Shown: positions 11,797-23,724 of the stretch, piece by piece
How the letters are laid out: each line of letters begins with the position of its first letter
Position numbering within the stretch: position 1 is the first letter of the stretch
NCBI GenBank assembly: GCA_002105175.1
Contig: MCGE01000008.1
Coordinates: 868,001 to 932,000, forward strand
Origin: Absidia repens
Lineage: Eukaryota; Mucoromycota; Mucoromycetes; Mucorales; Cunninghamellaceae
DNA: 64,000 nt
Direction of reading: 5' to 3'
Made by a program: the position numbers and the translations under genes
Notes under the pieces: model-generated
The model's database searches: none
The model's input: the letters and a program-made list of their open reading frames with translations, nothing else
Told to the model about the DNA's origin: nothing

Positions 11797-12688
11797 ATGA
11801 ACTCGATAACCAAATATGCACCAATATTAGCCAAACACGTTAGACCCTTGCCGATGACTCGTCGACTATATACCACGGAAACCGCCACCACTGAACAAAA
11901 AAAGATTGGTGCAGTCAAAGGAGGGTAAGGAAAAATAAACATCCAGTTACCAAAAAAGAAAAAAATATAGTGCCCAACTTGTGAGACTGCATATGACTTC
12001 ACAAGATTGGCTAACTAATTTTGACGGTAGATTGATTGGATTTTTAACCGGCGTGTCACTCGCAGGTGCGGTTGGATATTACTATTTACTGGAAGAATAC
12101 AATAGTGCATCAGAATCATTGATGAGTTCCGTTCAAGAACTTCAGCAAAGCACGGAAAAGGCAAGTTTTATCAATGAGGGGAAGAATAGATAGGGTATCG
12201 GAAGGATAGGTGGAAAAGGAAAAATAAAAATAAAAATAGAACTACGATGAACACACTTTGAGTGCGATGATATTATTTCAATAAGTTATTCTGACACATT
12301 TCTTTTATATTCGAGTAGGTTCGGGATTATGCACAACGAATCGAATCCATTGACAAGGACCTAACAAAATTGAAGAAGACGGCCGCAACAGAACAGCAAT
12401 TGGATGAAACCAAGATTCAGCTTCGGAAGCTTTATGTGAGTAATTTGATTGGATAAATTCGATCCAGGGCGAAACAGGCTGATTTTGAAATGCTTTTTTT
12501 TTTTTTTTTTTTTATAATAGGACACTTTGAATATTGAACATCTTGAGCTGAAAACTCATGTTTGGGGACTAGGTACATAAATAATATGATCATTTCATTA
12601 CCTAAATTAATCTTATATATGTTTCTATTGTTATATTATAGAAAAAGACTTGAATACTCTTTTAGTTAGTGATGAAAATAAGAAATAA
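11797..12688 (+). CDS. Small putative mitochondrial membrane protein with coiled coil
   Basis: I do not recognise the family. Five exons (11797-11924, 11971-12160, 12319-12435, 12521-12572, 12642-12688) join in phase to 177 residues. The N-terminus (MNSITKYAPILAKHVRPLPMTRRLYTT) is basic, hydroxylated and lacks acids, as expected of a mitochondrial presequence. Next comes one hydrophobic segment (LIGFLTGVSLAGAVGYYYLL), then a heptad-like helix rich in Glu/Gln/Lys/Leu. The order presequence, single membrane span, coiled coil suggests an inner-membrane protein with a soluble domain. The second intron starts with GC (GCAAGT), not GT. A start at the ATG at 11993 would lose the presequence; the longer model is preferred because exon 1 joins in frame and adds a targeting signal. 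Confidence 0.7.
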
Positions 12689-12944
12689 AATTTTTTGGCG
12701 GATGTGGAAAAAGGAAAGTGCTTCCCATTTTCATTGGTCGGTGATTGAAAAGCCACACTCCTGAAAAAAGAATCTATAAAAAAAACTTTTTTTTTGTTGT
12801 TTTCCCCTTTTTTTTTTTCTTTTCTTTAACTCCTCTTGTTCCTTTTTTTTGGTAATTCATTACCTCTTCCTGACCTTTCATTCAACACTCGCAACTCACC
12901 CTCACTCTCTTTTTTTTATTACATTCTTTTTATTGAACAGAAAC
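12689..12944 (+). promoter_or_regulatory. eEF3 promoter region
   Basis: Just upstream of eEF3: an inverted CCAAT box (ATTGG, 12733-12737), a TATAAA at 12775-12780, and a long T/C-rich tract up to the ATG at 12945. This is the usual architecture of strongly expressed fungal genes. The start context is AAACATGCC. Confidence 0.55.
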
Positions 12945-15900
12945 ATGCCTGCTGCTGCTGCTGACACTAAGAGCGTTGAGACCAAGAAGGTTGCTGTTTT
13001 AGCTGCTTCCGATGTGGAACTCAAACAAGCTAAGGAAATCCTCACCAAGCTCTCTGGTGCTGCTGATGCTGATCGTCAAGCTGCTGCTGATGAATTGGTT
13101 GCCTTTGTCCAATCCAACGGTGTCCGTGCCCTCAAGCAATGCAACATTGTCGATGCCATTACCAAGGATATCAACAACAAGAAGAACACTGGTGCCCGTC
13201 AATCCGGTATTGCTGCTATCAATGCCTTCAGCACTGTGGCTCAAGCTGAACCTTTCACTATCGCTTTCTTGTCTGCTCTTTTGGAACTCCAAGCTGATAA
13301 GCAAAACGCTGTGAAGGATGCTGCCGCTGAAACCGCCAAGAACATGGTCCTCAACTTCAACCCCAACGCTGCTTACCTTTTGATTCCTCGTATTTTGGAA
13401 GGTCTCGGAAACTCCTGCAAGTGGCAAACCAAGATGCTCTCTTTGGCTCTCATTGACTCCCTTGCCAAGAACCACTCCAAGGAATTCTTTGTCACCATCC
13501 CTGATGTTATCCCTGTTGTCTCTGACTGTATGTGGGATACCAAGGCTGATGTCAAGAAGGCTGCCACCGCCACCATGGGTAACATCTGTACTTTGATTGA
13601 AAACAAGGATATTGAACGTTTCATTCCCGCCGTTATTGGTTGTATCAACAAGCCCGAAAACGTCCCTGAAACCATTCACTTGTTGGGTGCCACCACTTTC
13701 GTCCAAGAAGTTGACTCTGCTACTCTCTCCATCATGGTTCCTTTGTTGGGTCGTGGTTTGAACGAACGTGCTACTCCTATCAAGCGTAAGGCTGCTCTTA
13801 TTATCGACAACATGTGTAAGCTTGTGGACGATCCTGAAGTTGCTGCTCCTTTCTTGCCCTTGTTGTTGCCTGCTCTCGAAAAGGTCCAAGACGTTGTTGC
13901 CGATCCCGAATGTCGTGGTGTCGTCCAAAAGGCTCTTGCTACCTTGGCTCGTGTTGGCCAATCTGGTGCTCAAATCTTCTCCAAGCAAGAAAAGACTGAC
14001 AAGGTTAACGCCACCTTCAAGGAACTCTTGCCCGAATACGATGCTGCCATTGCTCCCCTTGCTGACTACCTCTCTCAAATGGCTTTGGGTCTCTGTACTG
14101 CCAAGAACTTCTTCAAGAACGAATGGGTCAAGTCTTTGTCTCCTTACGTCAAGGCCTTCGTTGCTGATGCCCAAGTTGATGCTCTCGTCACCAAGGCTCT
14201 CGACAAGTGCGAAGAAGCTGTCACCCCCAAGGATTTGGAAGAAGAAGATGATGAAGGTGAAGATCTCTGCAACTGTGAATTCTCTCTTGCTTATGGTGCC
14301 AAGATCTTGTTGAACCGTACTGCCCTCCGTCTTAAGCGTGGTCGTCGTTATGGTTTGTGTGGTGCTAACGGTTGTGGTAAGTCATCAAGGATATTTTTTA
14401 GGGATTTAGTGATTGGGTAGTGTGACTATGGCGATCGGGATTATTTTATAGTATTGAAACTAAGACGAAAATTTTTTTTTTATTCAATAGGTAAATCCAC
14501 CCTTATGCGTGCTATTGCCAACGAACAAGTCGATGGTTTCCCTCCCAAGTCCGAACTCAAGACTGTTTACGTCGAACACGATATCGATGGTTCCGAAGCT
14601 GATACTCCTTTGATTGATTTCATTATCTCCTCCGAAGGTGTTGAAACCAAGGATCGCGAACAAGTCCACAAGATCTTGCGTGAATACGGTTTCACTGAAG
14701 AAATGGTCACCTCCATGCCCATTGGTGCTCTCTCTGGTGGTTGGAAGATGAAGTTGGCTCTTGCCCGTGCTATGTTGATGAACGCTGATATCTTGTTGTT
14801 GGACGAACCTACCAATCACTTGGATGTTGTCAACGTTGCCTGGTTGGAAAACTACCTTTTGGGTCTCAAGACTGTCACCTCCATCATTGTGTCTCACGAC
14901 TCTGGTTTCTTGGATCACGTCTGTTCCGATATTATCCATTATGAAGCCAACTACAAGCTCAAGCGTTATGGTGGTAACTTGTCCGAATTCGTCAAGAAGG
15001 TGCCCAAGGCCGCTTCTTACTACTCTTTGGATGCTGCTCAAATCAAGTTCGCTTTCCCTGAACCTGGTTTCCTCGAAGGTATCAAGACTAAGGAACGTGC
15101 TATTCTCAAGATGAAGAACGTCGACTTCCAATACCCTGGTACTTCCCGTAAGCAATTGACCAACATCTCCATGCAATGTTCTTTGTCTTCTCGTGTTGCT
15201 GTCATTGGTCCCAACGGTGCTGGTAAGTGATTTTATAAAGCTAAGGGGGGAAATGGAAAAGTAGTCATTTGTGATTGAACACATGGAACTCAATCATGCT
15301 TTTATTTTTATAGGTAAATCTACCATGATCAAGTTGTTGACTGGTGAAATTGAATCTGAAATCGGTACCATCTGGAAGCATCCTAACTTGCGTATTGCCT
15401 ACGTTGCTCAACACGCTTTCCATCACATTGAAAAGCATTTGGACATCACCCCCAACGAATATATCCAATGGCGTTACGCTACCGGTGAAGATCGTGAAGA
15501 ATTGGAAAAGGTCGACCGTGTCATCACTGAAGAAGAAGAAAAGCAAATGAACCAAGCTTTCGTCATCGAAGGTGAAAAGCGTGTTGTTGATGAACTCGTT
15601 GGTCGTCGTAAGCTCAAGCAATCCTACGAATACGAAGTCACCTGGGTTGGTCGCTCTTCCGTTGATAACCTCTGGATCTCTCGTCAAAAGCTCGAAAACA
15701 TGGGTTTCTCCAAGAAGATTGCTGAAGTGGATGCTCTTGAAGCCGCCAAGCTTGGTCTTAACCGTCCTTTGACCTCCAAGGAAATCGAAAAGCATTTGAC
15801 TGAAGTTGGTTTGGAACCTGAATTCGCTACTCACTCTCGTATCCGTGGTCTCTCCGGTGGTCAAAAGGTCAAGTTGGTTATTGGTGCTGCTATGTGGAAC

Positions 15901-16379
15901 AAGCCTCACATGTTGGTTCTTGACGAACCTACCAATTATTTGGATCGTGAATCTCTCGGTGCTTTGGCTGGTGCTATCAAGGAATACGGCGGTGGTGTTG
16001 TCATCGTTACTCACAACCGTGAATTCTCTGAAGCTCTCTGTACTGAAGTCTGGAAGGTCGATAACGGTAACTTGGTTGCCTCTGGTCACAACTGGGTCTC
16101 TGGTAACGGTACTACCAAGATCGACGAAAAGGAAGAAGAAGATCAAGTTGATGCTCAAGGTAACACTGTCAAGGCTGCCAAGAAGAAGGTTAAGTTGACT
16201 TCCAAGGAACTCCGTAAGAAGAAGAAGGACCGTATGGAACGCCGCAAGCGTGGTGAAGAAGGTAAGAATATTAGGAAAAAGATAGAGAAAAGAGAATCTG
16301 GATAATAGAGTTGATGGAAACAATCATACTGACTCATTTTTGTTTTTTTATAGTGTTCACCTCCGAAGATGAATTTTAG
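12945..16379 (+). CDS. TEF3: Translation elongation factor 3 (eEF3), ABC-F ATPase
   Basis: Four exons (12945-14376, 14491-15222, 15314-16261, 16354-16379) join to 1045 residues, the family's usual length. eEF3 uses ATP to release deacylated tRNA from the ribosomal E site during elongation. Order: N-terminal HEAT repeats (residues about 1-320), four-helix bundle, NBD1 with Walker [10 protein letters not shown], signature [14 protein letters not shown] and Walker [15 protein letters not shown]2 with GPNGAGKST, an inserted chromodomain-like segment ([11 protein letters not shown]), [14 protein letters not shown] and [11 protein letters not shown]; then a Lys-rich C-terminal tail. Codon use is strongly biased (GGT, AAG, CTC, GAA), as in very highly expressed genes. 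Introns 1 and 2 interrupt the same glycine codon of the two Walker A motifs. The long antisense ORFs are mirrors of this codon bias. Confidence 0.97.
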
Positions 16380-16499
16380 TTTAGTTGTAGTTAGTTAGTT
16401 TTATATAATATTATTTTATGCATATCCCTATTAGATTGTATCACTCATTGTCAATAATAAAAATAGAAGTTATTTTGTATCAAATGAATTGATTATTGT

Positions 16500-16542
<43 letters not shown>

Positions 16543-17088
16543 GTGTTTGTTGTACAACCGTTATTGATTTGCGAGTAGTGATAGCAGCATAGTTTATTTG
16601 AAGAGTGGATGATAGTTGTAGAATTTGGGGAAGGGTGTCATCTTTGCATGATTATTATTTTATGATATGAAAATGATGGACAATTTGATGGATGATCTAT
16701 TGTAGTGCGTTATGCCAATGACAGTATTTCAGACTGGATGATAAATTTATTTGTGATAACTTAACTGTGATGTTGTTTCAATTTATTTCATAAGATGACA
16801 TAACATGGGAATGACTTTTCTTGAGTTATGATGATTTAATTCAAGATGGTTGATGATCATGTGCTGTGACTCAATTCCAGGCACGCTATTCGTGTACCAA
16901 ATGCTATGATACCACGCGACACTGATCTACGTAAGACAAACAAAACACAAAAATACAGAAGTAAAAAAAAAAAAAAGAAAAAGCAAGGCAGAATTAATGA
17001 AGAATGCGATTTATTGATATCTATGAAATTATATTAAAATGAATACCAACTACTAGCTACTAACTACCAACTATTATAAACTACAATG
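16380..17088. other. Convergent 3' intergenic region
   Basis: About 700 bp between two convergent genes. It has AATAAA-type signals (AATAATAAAAATAG near 16452-16466) after eEF3 and a pure T tract of about 37 bases at 16501-16537. No coding signal seen. Confidence 0.5.
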
Positions 17089-18925
17089 CTAAATGAAATT
17101 TGGCATAACGTCCAAATTGTACTGATCCTCGGGCAATTGCTGATCCAATCCAAGAAGGGCATAAAGGTCACGGGTTTTATTGATCCAAAAGCGCTTTTTG
17201 TCAGCATCGAGCGTCCTAGGAAAAAAAAAAAAAAACGGTATTAAAAATTATGGGTGACGATGAGCTATGCTGACTTCTTTTTGGGGGTGAGGGGAGATAG
17301 TCACTTACGACTCAATCGCTATTCCACAGAATTTGTACATTTCTTCGGCAGCTTCAGGACTTGATTCACCGTAAACAAATCGCACAATTTGCACCGACTG
17401 TTCACAATATTGACAGGCGTCCAATAGTCGATGCGACATATACCGTTGCAGAGCCAGTTGATCATACGTTTTTCCAACGAGTAATGCTTTATTATGATAA
17501 ATTCCTAATTGTAGTTCCAACACCTTGTCCCATTCTTCACCATCCTGATGCATCCTGATTGTTCTTTCTACCTGATAATAATAAAATAAAATAAAAAAAC
17601 AGAAAATTAATCAACGATTTTCCTTTTTCCCTGCCCTCCCCACATTTTTTCTCTAATATTTCTTTCCATACCCTTCGAATGTTGTTCCAGTCGATACTAT
17701 TTTCACATTGTGGACATGCGGGCGCCATACTACATACTCTGTTATACTTGCAGTGGGGACAACGGTAGATTTGGTCAATTGTGGGAGGTAACCTAGATAT
17801 GACATGATACAAAAAAAAAAAAAAAAAAAAAAAAACATGTGAGCCGAACCTCGTTTTTGTTTTGTTTATAAACTATATCCGTTCCATTTTTCCGATAAAC
17901 AAATATTACCTGGGATCAGGGACCACTTGGCATGCTTGGCAATGGCATTCAAAAAAGTAGTGTTCCAGTAATTGTTCTTGTCGTTTTAAGAGAGGTGAGT
18001 TTGCCGCCAATGGACCATAACTTATATAGAGTGGCTGGCCAGGTAGAATAGGTCGAATAGCACGGAGCTGGAGTTGGGTACCGATAAACAGGGCAAGGAC
18101 GTTTGGTTGACAAGAATGGTTGAATTTGCTGGCCAAAATATAGATCGATGTTGCCACTGTATCCATTTTCACATCCAAAACAGGCCTATCTTCGCTGTCC
18201 CTTCGGCTTGAATGGTTTGCTGTCATTCTCCGTTGAATTCCAAAGCCGTTGCATCGAATCACCGCCTGATAACGTACCAGCTGTTCCACCAAGTCCTTTG
18301 TGTCGTATACAGAGAATGAAAATAGTTGAGACAAAAATACCGCGTCCTGTTTGTAGCGTTGTAAGTCAGCTTCAGAATGTTGATCCAAATTATCCACCAA
18401 TGTATTCAAGCGTAAGACGTCGGTTGTCACAGGCTTTGTTGTTGCTGATATTTTCGATGCCATTCTTTCTTGTGCTGTAATGAATCGGATCCACATTTGA
18501 AAGGCGAGTAAAAGATGCTGATTGCGTGCAAAGTATTCACGAAAAGGACACACATACATATGCACCGAAAACCAGTGACGAGTTTCACAGCGTGAAGAGC
18601 AGTAGCCAAGTTTCCAGTTGCAGGAGGACTGTCGACAAGTAGTTGGAGGTTTGATCCCATCCAAAGAAGATAAGCAGCCAGGACATACTCGTTTTCGATG
18701 TGTGTCATGTATCTGAAAGACATATGGATATTCTTGTACAATTAAAGAGCCTCCGGGTATCTTGTGTTCCGCCACAGCAAAGTCGCCTTCGTCGTTCGTG
18801 TGATTTACGTTGTAGTGATCCGACTTGAGTATAGGAGAAATCTTCGTTGAATTGCCATCACGCCGTACTCCATTTGAATTGAACGCGTATATGTGAGTTG
18901 GGCATAATTTTTTCCAACAATCCAT
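17089..18925 (-). CDS. SMYD-type MYND zinc-finger / SET-domain protein
   Basis: Four exons (18925-17910, 17792-17672, 17571-17309, 17215-17089) join to 508 residues. SMYD proteins are predicted protein-lysine methyltransferases using S-adenosylmethionine. Seen: N-terminal half of SET, MYND finger with paired cysteines (CPGC, CRQSSC, YCSSRC, CPF), SET core FNHSCQPN with a following ISYGPL turn, and a post-SET cysteine cluster (CHCQAC, then CPHC, CSMAPACPQC). A helical TPR-like C-terminus (YNKALLVGKTYDQLA-like region, ESSPEAAEEMYKF) follows, as in SMYD family members. FNHSCQPN and ISYGP keep the key residues for cofactor binding, so activity is plausible. Substrate cannot be told. It is divergent from an MFS transporter about 190 bp away. 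Confidence 0.85.
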
Positions 18926-19115
18926 GAAAAGGAGAAAAAAAAAAAAAAAAAAATACAGAATAGGATGGGAAACCAAAAAAAAAAAAAAAAATAGCCAAGG
19001 ACAACTCAGGAAATTGAAAGTCCGTATTTTTCTTGTGCATGCTATAAAAGGCACTGATTTATTTTTGCAATTTTGCAGTTTCTTTTCCTTTTCTCTTTTA
19101 TGTATTTTATGGGAA
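18926..19115. promoter_or_regulatory. Short bidirectional promoter (SET protein / MFS transporter)
   Basis: Only 190 bp lie between the two ATGs, so the promoters must overlap. It contains two A tracts (about 18932-18955 and 18974-18990) and a TATAAA at 19043-19048 placed for the + strand gene. Confidence 0.5.
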
Positions 19116-20890
19116 ATGATTAAAAAGCAAAAAAATCTTTATGAACATACACCTCTCTTGTACGACAAAGAATCTATTCCACCATCATCATCATCACCAT
19201 CATCATCGTCATCCACAACGGCTTGCAGTATCACCAGCCCATCCATACCTTGCACCGTCACTTTATTACTATCATCATTGATACCGTCCTTAGGCGGATT
19301 CCTTTGTGGTTATGATCAAACCGTCATGGAAAAAATATTAGCAATACCCAACTTCCACCACCATTATTTTTATGGAAAGCATCTGGTTGGTGGATTCAAT
19401 CCGTTTGACTATATAATATTTGGGTACTTTGGTATGGCTATTTTTGGAAGTCTGTATGGTGGCTACATCTGTGGTAAGCTATTGACAAAATAGAAAGAAG
19501 CAAAAAAAAAAAAAAAAAAAAAAAAAAACGTTTTACTTACAGGTAACATTCTGCATCATATGACTCTTTAGATCAAGCTGGGCGAAAACGATCTCTGATT
19601 GGAGGCTTCTTGTTATTTGCTATGGGCACCTTTCTTGATATTGGCTGCAGTCACTCTTTGGCATTTTTATTGGGTCGCCTATTTGTTGGTATTGGATCAG
19701 GTATTCTGATGGTGGCAGGTCCTTGTATGATTACTGAATTGGCTCCTGCAAATCTGAGAGGGTGCTTGGTTGGATTTTTCGCTCTTCTTACTTTGGCAGG
19801 TCAACTGTCTGGATACTACATGATGGCTGCTGTAGGACCACGTCACTCGGCATCCACAGCATCGACCTCCTCATCGACATACGGCTGGCGAACACCTATA
19901 ATGATGGAAACATGCATCGCTTTTTTTGCCATATTGATACAGTGGCAGCTGCCTGATTCCCCTCGTTGGCTGACTTGGATATCTCAACAATATCAAGACA
20001 TTGGGAAAATAGATACATTGAATGAAGGGTTACTCGCAATATCATGTCTACAAGAAAAACCGCTGAATGATCCTCTGGTACAGCAATTGTGGAAACAAAT
20101 CATTGACGACTGTAACAGCATTACGATTCACGACTCTGAAACACCAAGTTACATCTCTTGTCTATGTTTAGTAGTGGGGGCAACTCAACATCACGATGAT
20201 TTAACACATCAACCCGAGCATTTTTATTACCAACAACAAAGAAAAAGGCGACTACTACTGGCTTGCGGGCTGATGTTGGCGAGTTGCATGACCGGATGTG
20301 AAATATTAGTCAAACATTATGCATCAGCGATTTTTTATGCATCAGGTCTGCATGACACAAGTCTTCTTGCCGCCAATGGCTGTACAGGGTCACTGGCTAT
20401 GGCCGTTATGGCGATTTCTTTGGGGTGGTGCGTGGACCATTTTGGACGAAAGGGATTCTTACTAGTTGGAGCACTGGCTATGGCTTTATGTCACTTGGGT
20501 CTCGGTAGTGCTTTCCAATGGTTTAGTATCGTGGATTTACAAACAGGCTCAATAGTCTTGATGAATACACATGCACGCACGGTGGCCATTGCATGCATCT
20601 ATATTTTTATTGTCATTTATGCATTTACATGGGGCTCCTTGATTTTGGGTACCACTTGTGAATGGTTTTCGGTGCAAGATCGTGCAAAAGGTTTCGCTCT
20701 TGTGGTTTGTTTAGCTTGGTCAAGTCAGTGGTTCCTTGCGACGTCTTTTTGTTGGCATTTTTTTACGTCGCCTTCGCTAATCTTTTATATACACGGGTTG
20801 TCAATGCTACTGTCATGCTACTTTGTATATTGCTGGGTACCGAATACCACTGCAAAAGCTTTGGAAGTCACTATTGGAATGGTGTTTTAG
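19116..20890 (+). CDS. MFS sugar transporter (hexose-transporter family)
   Basis: Two exons (19116-19473 and 19572-20890) join in phase to 558 residues. Sugar-porter family proteins move hexoses or related sugars across the plasma membrane with 12 helices. Seen: TM1 with GGFLCGYDQ; a loop GDQAGRKRS reconstituted across the intron; the sugar-porter signature GRLFVGIGSGILMVAGPCMITELAPANLRG-like region (abbreviated here) after TM4; PDSPRWL after TM6; DHFGRKG between TM8 and TM9; and further hydrophobic spans to the end. The N-terminal cytosolic tail has a serine run. The central loop is normal in length. The C-terminus is short and ends inside or just after the last helix. The substrate cannot be inferred. 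Confidence 0.88.
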
Positions 20891-21204
20891 ACTGGCATTT
20901 GTATTTATTTATTTATTTTTATGACAAAATGATACAAGTGTTAGATTAGCTACTATACCGCATATCATTTAGACATTTACTTTTATACCATTCATTCTTT
21001 TTTTTTTTCATTATATACCTCCCCCATACTAGTTGATTTTATTGTATTTTTTTCTATATCCTACTATCCACTATACTAATAAAGATTTTCTGAAACCATT
21101 TTTTGATGACTACTGCATATATTGCTGTTTATATTATTCTGAATTGTTCTGTTTGTATTATTTTGTATTGTTTTTTTTTGTTTGTGATTGACCCTTTGAC
21201 AATG

Positions 21205-21560
21205 CAGGCGCAAAAAACATTCAATTCCCGACCACGTGAAAATTTATTTTTATTTTTTCGCTCTCTTTCCTTTTCATTTTCTGTTTTCTTCGCCATTCAA
21301 GTTCTTTAAGGTTTTGATGATCTTAGATTAGTATCAGGACTAGTTTAGAAGGGTCTTCAGAACAGGGATTGCAAGATGCATGGGGAAACCCTTTCATTTT
21401 GGATTCAGGATTTGGGATCACCATTAGTTGGCTTTTGAAGCATTCATGAGCTTAGTTTAGTTTCAGTTTGTGATAGTTTGTATCTACAACTCAATAAAAT
21501 ATGTTTCTTTTTACATATGTCAATGAAAATTGTCTCATTTGTCTCTCTCATGTTTGCACA
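21205..21560 (+). repeat. Interspersed repeat copy B1 (+)
   Basis: Blocks in the family order: TTCAATTCCCGACCACGTG end, T/C tract, TCAGGACTAGTTTAGAAGGG, CAGGGATTGCAAGATGCATG, CCCTTTCATTTTGGATTC, AGGATTTGGGATCACCATTA, then CAATAAAATATG and TTGTCTCTCTCATG. Very close to the copies at 4268 and 43810. Confidence 0.88.
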
Positions 21561-22080
21561 GTACAAGAGATCTATTTTAGTGTTGACAACTGTATATATT
21601 TCAATAACAGGTATCCATTTACATCTTTCTCAGGTATTTCCAGCCTTGCACAGTATATTTGTTCCCTTTTTACACTTATCCCTTTTGTTTAGTGTTTAAT
21701 ATTCTTCACTTCCCCAATAGGCTCCTTCATGCTTCCTCCATTGGATCCGTGGTACTGTACAATACAGGGAACCCCGTGCTCATTATTTTGCATCTGCTAT
21801 ATTCCTTTAAATAAAATATTTTATTTTTATTGCTCATCCTCTGACCCATTATATAATGAGGAAAGTTGTAACTGTGGCTATTAGTGCCCTATCAAGAACC
21901 TACTTTCTAGTTCACTCAATATCACTTCTTTCCACCAGAGTCCCACCAATTCATCGATAGTCCAAAGTCACCTTGTTCCTAATAAACCAGTTATATTAAT
22001 TAACATAGACCCTGAAGTGTATGTAGTTGACACTATACTGTAGAAATTGTACCCTGATTTCTAGTTAGCACACTGCCATG

Positions 22081-22111
<31 letters not shown>

Positions 22112-22734
22112 ATATGATTTTTTCAAGACCACTCTGCATACTGATTCATTAAACTGTCTTCCGGCAGTAGAAGGCATTCTCCTTCATGAGCGACTGTTTG
22201 GAAATTCCATGTTATTCAATAATAAAATGCTATCGCAAATTTTTCTCTAGTATTAATACATTCTAGGTTGATTGATATGAATGCTAGAGAAGGAATACTG
22301 CCACCATTTATATTAAGAAATGTCAACCATTCGCTAGGCCTCTCCGAAAAAGGGAGGATGCAAATAGTCATAGCGTGGGAACTAAAGAGAAAGTATTCGG
22401 CAAAACTCCTGAAAAACATCTATAAACGTGGCACTGTTCACTATCGATTAAAGCAAAACTAAGAAAAAGTATTACTATATTGACGCATAGATAACTAATA
22501 AAATCAAAGGGTGTGTGTTCATTGTAAGAAAGGGACTAATGGAAACATCTATAGGAGGAATAATAAAGAAGTACTATGTAATATGAGGTCGCAAGAGGAG
22601 TCAGAATTAACCTAAAGGACAATTGTGAAGTGAAGCCTAATATATTGCAAAGACATGAGAAGTACTAAAAGAACTCTGTTCATGAAACGCAAATACAGTC
22701 AACACTAATCAAAAAGGGCGATGGTAGTAAAAAA

Positions 22735-23095
22735 TGGATCTGCTGTACAAGACATGAAAAAGACTATTGGGAACATTTTTCATTGAAGCTTGTAAAAAGA
22801 GGCATGTTTTATTGAGATATACATACAAACTATGGATAAACTAATATTAAACGAAGCTAATGAAGACTCCAAAATGAAAGGGATTGTCCATGCATCTTGT
22901 AATCCCTGAGATGAAACTCCTTCTAAACTAGTCCTATCACTAATCTAAGATCATCACAACCTCAAAGAACTTGGATGGAGAGAAAAAAAAAAAGAAAGAA
23001 GGAAAAAAAGAAAGAAAAAAAACTTGCAGGAAATAATAACTCCACGTGAGCGGAATCTGAAGTATTTTCTGTGGTCTCTCGCTGAATTGCAGATC
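22735..23095 (-). repeat. Interspersed repeat copy B2 (-)
   Basis: Reverse-complement copy: ACATGAAAAAGACTATTGGG, ATAAACTAATATTAAACG, CAAAATGAAAGGGATTGTCC, ATGCATCTTGTAATCCCTGA, TTCTAAACTAGTCCTATCAC, A/G tract, CTCCACGTGAGCGGAATC. It lacks the ~30 bp block GGATTCAGGATTTGGGATC present in most copies. With the + copy at 21205 it bounds a ~1.9 kb candidate element. Confidence 0.88.
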
Positions 23096-23724
23096 TGAAT
23101 TTTTTGATGAAAAAAAAAAAAAAAAAAGATAAAAGGTTGTAGAGGGCCATTTCTTTGCAAGGTTTAACATGGCCATACACATTAGAATAACGATATTATC
23201 CGTAATAACGATGCAATTTGGTTTTTCCGTGGATAACTTTACTGTGGATCCCTATTGTATCATACAAATGGGCATAGTATGTGCTATGTAAGTCCGTTCA
23301 TCACTATAAGTATAGTCTTCTCATGCCTTATGAAAGTCAAGTACTAAGAAAATTTTGAGTCATCCAATATATAAATTCATAAAAATAAAACTTCGTTAAT
23401 TTCTAAAATAATAAGTTTCAAGAGTCTATAATTTTCATTTTTTGCTTGATACCATATTTTGTCATTTTCCCGATACAATGATGGCAAATTGTGTGAAGCT
23501 AATTTTTCCTTTTGTGTGCATTTGCCTATTTTCGTGTCTAGAACAATAAAAAAGGAAGCGGGGATAGAAAATCGTTTCAAAGCCCACCACGTATTTTCGT
23601 TTGTGCCTTACCTTTTTTGATCGCATCTCTTTTCGTTTTATCTTTTATTTTTATTTTTATCTTTCCTTTTCTTTTTTATACACACGCAGTTTTACCTTCA
23701 TTTATTTACCTTTACACAGCATCA

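Larger units (their letters stand above)
20891..23724. other. Gene-free region with inverted repeat pair
   Basis: About 2.8 kb between the transporter stop and the NIPA gene start. It holds two oppositely oriented repeat copies (21205-21560 and 22735-23095) and an A tract of about 28 bases at 22081-22108. The last few hundred bases are the NIPA promoter side, with a T/C-rich tract ahead of its ATG. Short ORFs here show no recognisable domain. Confidence 0.6.

Noticed and set aside
12999..14174. 391-residue ORF antisense to eEF3
   Set aside because: The opposite strand encodes eEF3 with conserved motifs and strong codon bias; the antisense frame is long only because of that bias and shows no domain.
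15265..16323. 352-residue ORF antisense to the eEF3 C-terminus
   Set aside because: Same reason: a mirror of the biased eEF3 codons, with no recognisable features and it runs through an eEF3 intron.
22268..22462. 64-residue ORF within the repeat-rich interval
   Set aside because: Lies inside the inner part of a degenerate repeat element; sequence lacks any domain and other copies do not keep the frame.
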